Assembly: GCA_015068245.1 (NCBI GenBank) | Contig: SVKU01000004.1 | Location: 62,001 to 126,000 of the forward strand | DNA from: Oscillospiraceae bacterium | GTDB lineage: Bacteria; Bacillota; Clostridia; Oscillospirales; Oscillospiraceae | Length of the DNA: 64,000 nucleotides | Direction of reading: 5' to 3' | In this document: piece by piece, positions 25,507 through 32,568 of the stretch | How positions within the stretch are numbered: the stretch's first letter is position 1 | Layout: every line of letters starts with the position of its first letter | Translations under genes and position numbers: made by a program | Notes under the pieces: generated by a model | The model's database searches: none | The model's input: the letters and a program-made list of their open reading frames with translations, nothing else | What the model was told of the DNA's origin: nothing

Positions 25507-26226
25507 ATGGACGAAAAGATTTTGCAGGAAGTGCTGCAGCGACTGGAAAAAGTGGAAGCGGTCAACGCCTGCCGCAATCTGATGGGCAGATATTCCTATT
25601 ATCACACCGCATTCCGCAACTACGACTACATGACCCTCTGGGCAAAGAGGGAAGACAGCTATTTCAAGTTCCCCTACGGTGAATATCGCGGCTATGACGC
25701 CATTTACCACTGCTACTGCGTGGAACACGGCGACCGTTCCGACCCGGGCATGGAAAACAACCTCAAGGGCATGATGATGATGCATCAGCTTGACACAGAG
25801 GTCATCGAGGTTGCTGCCGACGGCAAGACCGCCAAAGGCTGCTGGGTTTCTCCCGGTCACGAAACTGTTCTGCGAGCCGAAGATGGCGGCCCTGCCGACA
25901 AAAGCGGCGACTGCTCCCATCTGAAAGCCGACCCCATGTGGGCATGGAGCAAGTACGAGGTCGAGTTCATCAAAGAAGACGACGGCTGGAAGATCTGGCA
26001 CATGAAGCTGTATCCCCTGTTCAAGACCAATTTCTACACAGCCTGGACAGACGGTGTTGAGGTCATCGAAGGTGCCACCGGCACCGACACCAAGGCATTT
26101 ACAGGTCAGGAACCGCCCAAGTTCTGGCAGTGGGACAAAAACGCCATTTACCCCGCCGATGAACCCGAACCCCCCGTACCCTACAACAGCTATGAGGATA
26201 TGCCTCATAAAATAATGGAAGACTGA
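25507..26226 (+). CDS. SnoaL/NTF2-fold protein, paralogue 1
   Basis: The 239-residue protein has the pattern of SnoaL-like enzymes, a cone-shaped alpha+beta barrel used by dehydratases, isomerases and cyclases. It opens with an N-terminal helix pair (MGRYSYYHTAFRNYDYMTLW). IEVAADGKTAKG and DDGWKIWHMKLYP then form the long strands. These two motifs recur in the four other paralogues of this region. No signal peptide is seen. The substrate is unknown; the bile acid 7-alpha-dehydratase BaiE has this fold, but that is an analogy only. It starts three bases after the phosphorylase gene and ends in a perfect terminator. Confidence 0.8.
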   Translation: MDEKILQEVLQRLEKVEAVNACRNLMGRYSYYHTAFRNYDYMTLWAKREDSYFKFPYGEYRGYDAIYHCYCVEHGDRSDPGMENNLKGMMMMHQLDTEVIEVAADGKTAKGCWVSPGHETVLRAEDGGPADKSGDCSHLKADPMWAWSKYEVEFIKEDDGWKIWHMKLYPLFKTNFYTAWTDGVEVIEGATGTDTKAFTGQEPPKFWQWDKNAIYPADEPEPPVPYNSYEDMPHKIMED

Positions 26227-26258
26227 AAAACAGGGCGATCATTGATCGCCCTGTTTTT
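26226..26258 (+). terminator. Rho-independent terminator
   Basis: A perfect 15-bp stem (26226-26240 with 26244-26258, loop ATT) ending in five T residues. Confidence 0.92.
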
Positions 26259-26261
26259 CAA

Positions 26262-26680
26262 TTAATAATTAATACTTAATAATAAATTACGCAAGACGCA
26301 CGTTTTACCCCGTAGGGTCACGGCGTGCCGTGACCGAACATGCGTAAGAGTGTCACTCTGAGGAACAAAGCGACGAAGAAGCTAACTCCTTAAGCAGGGG
26401 ATTTCTCAGCCGCTTGCGGCTTTCGAAATGACAGCGAGACTGCCCCTGCGACTTTGCTGTCATCCTGAGCCTGCGCAGCAGGCGTGAGGATCCCCATCTT
26501 ATAGGAGTAGGGACACCCGTCCTCGGGTGTCCGTTTTTAATTGATATCACATTTGTGGACACTCCGGAGGAGTGTCCCTACAACAATTCTGCAGCAAACG
26601 GACTGTTGAAGACGCTATCCCCCTTTATTGTGACCAATTCTGATCCCTGGCCCCTGATCCCTGATCCCTGCCAAAGGCTC
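26262..26680. repeat. Repeat-filled gap before the SnoaL cluster
   Basis: Contains an AT-rich TTAATAATTAAT array (26262-26290) and a TGTCACTCTGAGG...TCGAAATGACA element (26350-26434). A CTGTCATCCTGAGCCTGCGC unit (26458-26503), shared with 39764, follows. GTAGGGACAC...GTGTCCCTAC arms lie at 26507-26581, and a CCTGATCCCTGATCCC array at 26646-26670. No coding signal is seen. Confidence 0.7.
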
Positions 26681-26809
26681 AGTTACAAAAGTGCTTGCTA
26701 ATGTCAGAAAAAGCGTCTTGTAATTATCCCTCTTTTGTAAGATTATTTATATAGTAGTAAAAAATGGAGTTTTCAGCTCCCCGAATACGAAGAAATGAGA
26801 GGAAATAAG

Positions 26810-27541
26810 ATGGCTAAAAGACAATTTACCCCCGAAGAGCTTCTTACCCGATGGGAAGCCCGCCGGGAAATGCAGAACATCATGGGCAAGCTGACTCAGA
26901 GCTATCTGATGATGGAAGAAGCCCAGATCTATGACCGCTGGTGGAGCAAGCGCGACGATGTTTGTCTCGGCGTAAACACCGGCTGGTACAACGGAAAAGA
27001 CGCAGTCAAGGGTTATTACGATGCCCTTGGCGCAAAAATCGCTCTCGCCAGCGAACTGATAGCAAAAGCCTTCCCCGAAAAGCTGGCAGGCAAGACCAAG
27101 GAAGAACTTTACGGCGTTGGTCAGATAGGCGTCAAGCCTGTCGATACCTTTGTTATCGAGATAGCAGGCGACGGCAAGACCGCAAAAGGCATCTGGAGCC
27201 TCCATGGCACCTATGCGGATATCACTGCTTCCGGCCCCGTAAGCCTTTGGGATTGGGGCTACTACTGCGTAGACTTCGTCCTTGACGACGACGGCTGGAA
27301 GATCTGGCATATGCAGTACCTCACCGACATCAACAACCCCACCGGCGGCGACTGGGCTGTCGAACCCCTGACATGGCCCGAGGATCCCAACTTTGCCGCC
27401 ATGAAGGATTTTGTGTTCCCCGCACCCAACGTACCTGCCGTGCTGCGTGAGAACTATTATCCCGGCAGACCCTTCACCGAGACTCCGCCTTTGCCGGAGC
27501 CTTACGAAACCTTTGCTGAGACCTTCAGCTACGGAATATAA
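26810..27541 (+). CDS. SnoaL/NTF2-fold protein, paralogue 2
   Basis: The 243-residue protein is related to paralogue 1: VIEIAGDGKTAKGIW (near 120-134) and DDDGWKIWHMQYL align directly, as does the N-terminal SYLMMEEAQIYDRWWSKRDD. The C-terminal tail is Pro-rich and ends PLPEPYETFAETFSYG, similar to the end of paralogue 4. The ATG at 26810 is preferred because GAGAGG lies about eight bases upstream. It heads a run of same-strand genes to 30978. Cytoplasmic; function unknown beyond the fold. Confidence 0.8.
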   Translation: MAKRQFTPEELLTRWEARREMQNIMGKLTQSYLMMEEAQIYDRWWSKRDDVCLGVNTGWYNGKDAVKGYYDALGAKIALASELIAKAFPEKLAGKTKEELYGVGQIGVKPVDTFVIEIAGDGKTAKGIWSLHGTYADITASGPVSLWDWGYYCVDFVLDDDGWKIWHMQYLTDINNPTGGDWAVEPLTWPEDPNFAAMKDFVFPAPNVPAVLRENYYPGRPFTETPPLPEPYETFAETFSYGI

Positions 27542-27559
27542 GAAAGGGGCAGCAGCGAT

Positions 27560-28408
27560 ATGATGAACGCAAGATATACCAATGAAGAACTGGTGACCCG
27601 CCTTTGGGACAAGGAAGAAGTAAAGGACCTTATGAGCCGCCGCTGCTACTATAAGCAGAACGACTGGCGTCAGAAAGAACTGGATGAGCTTTGGGTCACC
27701 AACGAAGAGTATAAGGCTTCCGCTTCCCTTGCCAACAACCTTGGATATTTCGTTGGCATGGAAGATATCAAAAAATACTATGTGGACGGCATAGCCGAAA
27801 AGCGTGCCGCTCAGCTGGAAATGGTCAAAGCCAACTATCCCGATGCAGAATACGGCAACAGCGTTATGAATGCCCACACCTACCACACCGTTATGGTGGA
27901 ACTGGCAGGCGACGGCAAAACTGCCCGCTATCTGGCTTATGACCACGGTCACCAGACCGATCCTCTGCCCGATGGCAGTGCCAAGGGCTACTGGACTTCC
28001 GGCCACATTCTTGCCGACCTTGTAAAGGAAGACGGCGTTTGGAAAATATGGCACATCAAGGGTATGCACGACCTGTCTATCCCCTCTGCTCCCGTACCCG
28101 GAGCAGGCGGCGGTGGTTTCGGCGGACCTCCTCCCGAGGGTGACGGCGGTCCCGACGGTCCTCCTCCCGAAGGCGGAGAGGGCGGCGGCCCCGGACCCGG
28201 CGGTCCTCCCATGATGCCCGATATGGGTCCCGATCCCTACGAGGACGATTACGGTACTCCCACTGTGGCTCTGCCTTATGTGGTCAAATGGGCATGGAAC
28301 GATCTGCCCAAGCAGATGCCCAACACCTACACTCCCAACGAGACTTACGATCCCAAGATAAGCTATGGCCCCGATGGCCACCCGGATCAGCTCAGATCCT
28401 GGAGATAA
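27560..28408 (+). CDS. SnoaL/NTF2-fold protein with GGP tract, paralogue 3
   Basis: The 282-residue protein has the same two signatures (VELAGDGKTARYLAYDHG and EDGVWKIWHIKGMHD). Immediately after the second comes a Gly/Pro-rich tract of about 45 residues (roughly 178-222, with GGPPPEGDGGP and PGGPPMMPDMGP), then a 60-residue tail. The tract is like those in the neighbouring flavoproteins. The start has AAAGGGG upstream. It lies 18 bases after paralogue 2 and 13 bases before paralogue 4, clearly one operon. Confidence 0.8.
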   Translation: MMNARYTNEELVTRLWDKEEVKDLMSRRCYYKQNDWRQKELDELWVTNEEYKASASLANNLGYFVGMEDIKKYYVDGIAEKRAAQLEMVKANYPDAEYGNSVMNAHTYHTVMVELAGDGKTARYLAYDHGHQTDPLPDGSAKGYWTSGHILADLVKEDGVWKIWHIKGMHDLSIPSAPVPGAGGGGFGGPPPEGDGGPDGPPPEGGEGGGPGPGGPPMMPDMGPDPYEDDYGTPTVALPYVVKWAWNDLPKQMPNTYTPNETYDPKISYGPDGHPDQLRSWR

Positions 28409-28421
28409 GGAGGAAGCCGAG

Positions 28422-29174
28422 ATGTCAAAAGAACTTACCTTTGAACAGCGACTGCACAATGCATTGGGCAGTCAGCAGTGCGAAAATATAAAGTCCACCC
28501 ACAGCTATCTCCACGGCATGATGTATTCCGCCGAAGAATGGGATGGCATCTGGAACCGCAGCAAGGACGCCACCTGGGCTCACAGCTTCGGCCGTATGGT
28601 CGGTTTCGACCAGGTCTGGTGGGACAGCGTCTGTCTGGTAGACCCCGGCGCATATCAGCAGTGGCTCCGTGCTCTGGAAAAAGACCCCGAAGTTGCCCGC
28701 AAGGATCCCCGTTCCATGGGCAAAAACGCCTGCCATGCACTGGCTTCCGGCGTTGTTGAAGTTGCAGCCGACGGTAAATCCTGCCGTTCCAGCTATATAA
28801 CCCCCGGCCCCTTTGTCATGGGTGGCGAGAACTCTCTTGTTTCCGGCGGACGTATCCTCAACGAGCGTTACGGCTCCGATTTTGTTTACAACAATGGCCG
28901 CTGGGAATATCTCCACGAGCAGGTCTGCCCCGACGGATTCATGGATTACAACAATGGAAACTGGGCGCATGACCGCTATGAGCAGGCTCTGAAAGGCAAC
29001 TTTACTCAGGCAGGTTATCACAATCCGCCTCCCGTTACCGATCCCGGCCCCCTGCATGTGGACTATGACATAGTCCAGACCGTTCAGAAAACTGTTTACT
29101 GGCCGGAACCCTACGAAACTCTGGACGATAACAATTCCTACTCTCCCGGCAGAAACAACCCCAACAATTTCTAA
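28422..29174 (+). CDS. SnoaL/NTF2-fold protein, paralogue 4
   Basis: The 250-residue protein is more diverged but keeps VVEVAADGKSCRSSY and a NNGRWEYLHEQV segment equivalent to the WKIWH strand. The N-terminus has WDGIWNRSKDATW at the position of the paralogues' Trp/Asp-rich helix. AAGGAGG precedes the ATG at 28422; the frame is open further upstream but only inside paralogue 3. The tail is Pro/Asn-rich. A UUCG-loop terminator separates it from the flavoprotein gene. Function unknown beyond the fold. Confidence 0.75.
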   Translation: MSKELTFEQRLHNALGSQQCENIKSTHSYLHGMMYSAEEWDGIWNRSKDATWAHSFGRMVGFDQVWWDSVCLVDPGAYQQWLRALEKDPEVARKDPRSMGKNACHALASGVVEVAADGKSCRSSYITPGPFVMGGENSLVSGGRILNERYGSDFVYNNGRWEYLHEQVCPDGFMDYNNGNWAHDRYEQALKGNFTQAGYHNPPPVTDPGPLHVDYDIVQTVQKTVYWPEPYETLDDNNSYSPGRNNPNNF

Positions 29175-29184
29175 AACAGAAACT

Positions 29185-29208
29185 CCCGCCGCTTCGGCGG
29201 CGGGTTTT
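29185..29208 (+). terminator. UUCG-loop hairpin between SnoaL and flavoprotein genes
   Basis: CCCGCCGC-TTCG-GCGGCGGG-TTTT (29185-29208). The short T run suggests partial termination that would adjust flavoprotein expression relative to the upstream genes. Confidence 0.75.
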
Positions 29209-29226
29209 CCCAAGGAGGAATAAACA

Positions 29227-30978
29227 ATGAGTAATTGGCGAATCCGGCCTGAACCCATTGACGAAAGCCTGATAGCTTTTGAACATGAGTGCGACGTGCT
29301 GGTAGTGGGTCTTGCCCACGCAGGCACTGCCGCTGCCCGTGCGGCAGCAGAAGCCGGAGCAAAGGTCATGGGTATTGAAGAAAAAACGGCCGAGCGTTTC
29401 AGCGTTTGGGGTGCCGACTGCGGCCATTTCAACTCCAAATTTCTGGAAAGCCGCGGTGTACCCAAGGTAGACCCTATTGACTATTACAACGAAATGATGC
29501 GCCGTTCCGGTGGCCGTGCCAACCCCGGTCTGGTTATGAAATTCTGCCAGAACGCAGGCACTGCATTCGACTGGTATACCGACATGGTTGAGGATTTCAG
29601 CACCGTAGGTATCGCTTTCTGGCCCGGCGGCAATAAGTTTGACGGCGAAATGGCTGGGTACCATTTCTGGCCCGGTACCGCTCAGTTCAGAGGAGCCTTT
29701 GGCGGCCCCGGTGGCGGTGGTCCTCCCGGCGGCGGTGGACCCGGCGGACCCGGTCCTGAAGGCGGCCCTCCCCCTGAGGGTGGAGACTTCCCCGGTGGTA
29801 TCCCCGTGGACGGCGAAGACCACGGTGGAGACCGCTTTATGGCTGTAAACAATGTGGGCGTTGACCCGTTGGAGCAGGTCAAAACAGCACCCAATCTGAC
29901 CCTGCTGGCAAAGGCAAACCATCAGAAAGCCAGAGACCTGGGCGCAGAGCTGTTCTTCGGCATGTCTGCGGTTGATATTCTGAAAACAGACGGACGTGTT
30001 ACAGGTATAATCGCCGTGGACAAGGAAGGCAAGTATCATCGTTATCTGGCTTCCAAGTCCGTTATTCTGGCTGCCGGCGGCTTCGGCGGCAACAAGGAAA
30101 TGCTTGAAGACCTGCTGCCGGACTTCAAGGGTCTTTTCAGCGGTGATGAGGACTTCCCCAAGGGTATGGGCAGAAGCGGCATATCCCTGAAACTTGGCGT
30201 ATGGGCAGGCGGTCGCCTTGAGGCTGGCCCCATTGCCACCATGGGCGGCAACTTCAATACTCCCAGAGGCTTCAACTGTGTCCATGGTCTGCTGTGGCTT
30301 GACACCAGAGGCAAACGCTTCTGCAACGAATGCTTTGGCGACCCCGTAATCACAGGTTTCCAGGGCAACCAGCTGAAACACGGAACATATTATAATATTT
30401 TCGACTCCGACGTTCTGGAAGATCTCCAGTGGGCAGTTCCCGCCCACGAGGGCTTCGACTATGCCAACGAAGGCTACATCGGCAACGTCACCAGAGCCAT
30501 CGAACTGGCCAAAAAGGCCGGCAAGGGCGGCGCAATTTCCCGTGCGCCCAACGGCCCCGTGCGCATAGTCTGCGGCAACGATATGGAAGAACTGCTGGAC
30601 AATGCTGAGCTTACCGGTCAACTTCGTGAAAATGTCAAGGCCAGCATTCTGCGCTACAACGAGATCTGCAAAGCAGGTCGTGACGACGATTTCGGCAAGG
30701 ACGCCAAGCTGTTGCGTCCTCTGGACAAGTGGCCGCTGTTCATCCAGTTCAACGATTTCAACTATCTGGGACGCATCATGTGCACCTGCGGCGGTCTGCT
30801 GACCGACGAGACCCAGAACGTTGTGGACGACGAATTTGAACCCATTCCCGGCCTCTATGCCACCGGCAACTGTTGCGGCCGCCGTTACGGCCCTCAGTAC
30901 TCAACTCCCACTGCCGGTCTGAGCATCGGCATGTGCATCACCCTTGGCCGTGAAGCCGGCAAGGAAGCCGCAAAATAA
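29227..30978 (+). CDS. FAD-binding flavoprotein (fumarate/urocanate reductase-like fold) with GGP tract
   Basis: The 583-residue protein has an FAD-binding Rossmann start (VLVVGLAHAGTAAARAA, about 24-40) followed by the acidic end of strand 2. An inserted Gly/Pro-rich tract lies at about 157-205. The C-terminal FAD cap has PGLYATGNCCGRRYGPQYST and AGLSIGM. This fold belongs to the FAD_binding_2 family of fumarate, urocanate and ketosteroid enzymes. The dinucleotide motif is G-x-A-x-x-G rather than G-x-G-x-x-G. There is no signal peptide, haem or FMN-binding domain, so it is a soluble enzyme and not a cell-surface respiratory reductase. The substrate is unknown. It is downstream of four SnoaL-type genes. 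Confidence 0.85.
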   Translation: MSNWRIRPEPIDESLIAFEHECDVLVVGLAHAGTAAARAAAEAGAKVMGIEEKTAERFSVWGADCGHFNSKFLESRGVPKVDPIDYYNEMMRRSGGRANPGLVMKFCQNAGTAFDWYTDMVEDFSTVGIAFWPGGNKFDGEMAGYHFWPGTAQFRGAFGGPGGGGPPGGGGPGGPGPEGGPPPEGGDFPGGIPVDGEDHGGDRFMAVNNVGVDPLEQVKTAPNLTLLAKANHQKARDLGAELFFGMSAVDILKTDGRVTGIIAVDKEGKYHRYLASKSVILAAGGFGGNKEMLEDLLPDFKGLFSGDEDFPKGMGRSGISLKLGVWAGGRLEAGPIATMGGNFNTPRGFNCVHGLLWLDTRGKRFCNECFGDPVITGFQGNQLKHGTYYNIFDSDVLEDLQWAVPAHEGFDYANEGYIGNVTRAIELAKKAGKGGAISRAPNGPVRIVCGNDMEELLDNAELTGQLRENVKASILRYNEICKAGRDDDFGKDAKLLRPLDKWPLFIQFNDFNYLGRIMCTCGGLLTDETQNVVDDEFEPIPGLYATGNCCGRRYGPQYSTPTAGLSIGMCITLGREAGKEAAK

Positions 30979-30985
30979 GAGTTTT

Positions 30986-31016
30986 GCCCTCCTGCGTAAG
31001 CAGGAGGGCAGTTTTA
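30986..31016 (+). terminator. Rho-independent terminator of the flavoprotein operon
   Basis: GCCCTCCTGC-GTAA-GCAGGAGGGC (30986-31009) followed by AGTTTTATT. Confidence 0.88.
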
Positions 31017-31128
31017 TTACAATGTACGCTTTTCAATAATTGATACCTGATATCATAAAATGATCATGGACTTGTTTGCAGGCGAAGATATAGAATATAA
31101 TCAGGAAAATATGAAAGGAAGATGCTGT

Positions 31129-31323
31129 ATGGTCACGAAAGAACAGATAGATATTCTCGAACAGCAGACCAACGAGTATTTTATGAAATCCCGTAAGGTG
31201 GGTTTCGAGATCGAAAACCGCCAGGAAGAGCTTGACGGTATCCTGCTGGCATACAAAGGCATGAACGATGCTTCCGCCCAGGTTTTGCGGCACTATTTCC
31301 TCAACGGAGGTGAGGTAAGATGA
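31129..31323 (+). CDS. Small unknown protein, translationally coupled to the next gene
   Basis: This 64-residue acidic, helix-prone protein matches no family I recognise. AAAGGAAG seven bases upstream supports the ATG at 31129. Its stop overlaps the next start (ATGA at 31320-31323), which points to translational coupling and a joint function with the diverged SnoaL-type protein. Charged residues alternate with Leu, Ile and Val over residues 5-45, which could form a short coiled coil. Confidence 0.65.
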   Translation: MVTKEQIDILEQQTNEYFMKSRKVGFEIENRQEELDGILLAYKGMNDASAQVLRHYFLNGGEVR

Positions 31324-32120
31324 CAGAAGAAAGAAGACTTTTGTATCTCCACAAGCTCCTGCACGAGGATGCCAAGCATCGTCAGGACGATCTTAAAGAT
31401 GTTCAGACCGAGCAGGTGGCTGCCATGAAGCAGCTGCTGGCATCGCTGGCTATCGAAGATGATTTTGCAGCTTTCTGCAAAGCTCAGAACCCGGATTTTC
31501 TTGCCTGCCCGCCCAATACCTGCCCCACCGGGGAAGAATGTGCTGCGCTGGCAGCCCTTGAGATCTCTGCTCTTGGATTCCCCTGCATCAGGTTTGCCGA
31601 CAATGGCAAAAGTGCCATGGGTATGTGGCTTGCCGAAACAAAGGACGGTACCAAAGCCATAGCCGCAGAGTTCCTGCCTTGGGGTGATGAGTGGAAACTG
31701 TGGAAGCTTATCCTCGACCCCACTACCGACAATCTCCCTGCTCAGCCCTATGAGCGCAAATATCCCGATCCGAAAGAAAAACCTGTCGAACGACCTGCCT
31801 TTGGCGGTCCCGGTGGACCTCCTCCCGGAGGCGGCGCACCCGGAGGACCCGGAGGACCCGGAGGACCCGGAGGACCCGGAGGTCCCGGTGGTGGTCCGGG
31901 TGGCGGAGAGGATTCACCTCCCTTTGATCCCGATGCCCGCAGTGATGTTTTCGACATCGAAGCAGATTATGCCCGTATGGACAAAGACATCGTTATGCTG
32001 ACCACTCTTGCACTGCCCGGTTACACAGCGTCCAGTGCCGAGGCTGATGCCTTGATGGAAAAATGCCGCAAGGTGGTATCTCCCGCATATATTGCCGAAA
32101 GAGTAAAGAGAGTTTTATAA
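31320..32120 (+). CDS. Diverged SnoaL/NTF2-fold protein with long GGP tract, paralogue 5
   Basis: The 266-residue protein keeps shortened forms of both signatures (CIRFADNGKSAMGMWLAE, and GDEWKLWKLILDP near 119-131). It then has a Gly/Gly/Pro tract (about 155-205) with at least seven GGP triplets in tandem, and a 60-residue helical tail. The N-terminal 60 residues are a charged helix. It is thus a partial relative of paralogues 1-4, fused to the same low-complexity tract as the flavoproteins. Cytoplasmic. The ATGA overlap with the preceding small gene makes the start secure. Confidence 0.75.
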   Translation: MTEERRLLYLHKLLHEDAKHRQDDLKDVQTEQVAAMKQLLASLAIEDDFAAFCKAQNPDFLACPPNTCPTGEECAALAALEISALGFPCIRFADNGKSAMGMWLAETKDGTKAIAAEFLPWGDEWKLWKLILDPTTDNLPAQPYERKYPDPKEKPVERPAFGGPGGPPPGGGAPGGPGGPGGPGGPGGPGGGPGGGEDSPPFDPDARSDVFDIEADYARMDKDIVMLTTLALPGYTASSAEADALMEKCRKVVSPAYIAERVKRVL

Positions 32121-32129
32121 ATCAGTTGA

Positions 32130-32226
32130 CTGTCATTTCGAGTGAGGCTATAGTGGCCGGTTTGCCCGGTCACTATAGCCGATGAGAAATCCCCCCAATA
32201 GCCGCAAGACGAAAGGGGGGAGATTC
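32130..32226. repeat. CTGTCATTTCGAG-family element with internal hairpin
   Basis: Begins CTGTCATTTCGAGTGAGG, contains GGCTATAGTG/CACTATAGCC as an inner stem, then GAGAAATCCCCCC and GGGGGGAGATTCG. Confidence 0.7.
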
Positions 32227-32308
32227 GTTCCAAGCTCGGGATGGCTGCTTTTTTTCGACAATTTTTAATTTATTTCTCAAATCGCACACATTTCCAACAT
32301 AATCCTGA

Positions 32309-32336
32309 TTGAAATTATCTGAGAATATGCTATATT
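32309..32336 (+). promoter_or_regulatory. Probable promoter of the second lipoprotein gene
   Basis: TTGAAA (32309-32314), a 16-base spacer and TATATT (32331-32336). It would start a leader of more than 200 bases that contains the hairpin series below. Confidence 0.45.
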
Positions 32337-32339
32337 AAT

Positions 32340-32490
32340 AAGGTTAGAGTATATCAGTTTGCAGCCAAAGACGGCTTGGCCTTTGGCTGCAAACTGAGGG
32401 CGATGAGCGAATAGTGTTATATCGCTCATCGCACCCGCTGCGGCGGGGTTATTGAACGCGAAAGGGGCCTCTCGGCCGGCCCCTTTCACA
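32340..32490 (+). promoter_or_regulatory. Leader with three or more tandem hairpins
   Basis: A perfect 16-bp stem (32355-32370 with 32381-32396), a perfect 11-bp stem (32400-32410 with 32422-32432) and a 9-bp stem (32461-32469 with 32478-32486) follow one another within 130 bases, between promoter and ribosome binding site. None has a T run. It could be a structured regulatory leader or an inserted repeat. Confidence 0.45.
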
Positions 32491-32568
32491 CTATCCCTGC
32501 CCCCTATTTCTTTAGTTTCTGCGTTTGTCTACAGGCTGAGTATATTTCAATTAGGAGTGACCCCAACT

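Noticed and set aside
26353..26562. Short reverse frame in the repeat gap before the SnoaL cluster
   Set aside because: It is a translation of CTGTCATTTCGAG-type repeat DNA (HFESRKRLRNP-like peptides) that recurs at unrelated sites.
29227..30978. Extracellular respiratory reductase like those that use flavin-based electron transfer
   Set aside because: No signal peptide, no FMN_bind domain, no haem motifs and no partner cytochrome gene in the window.
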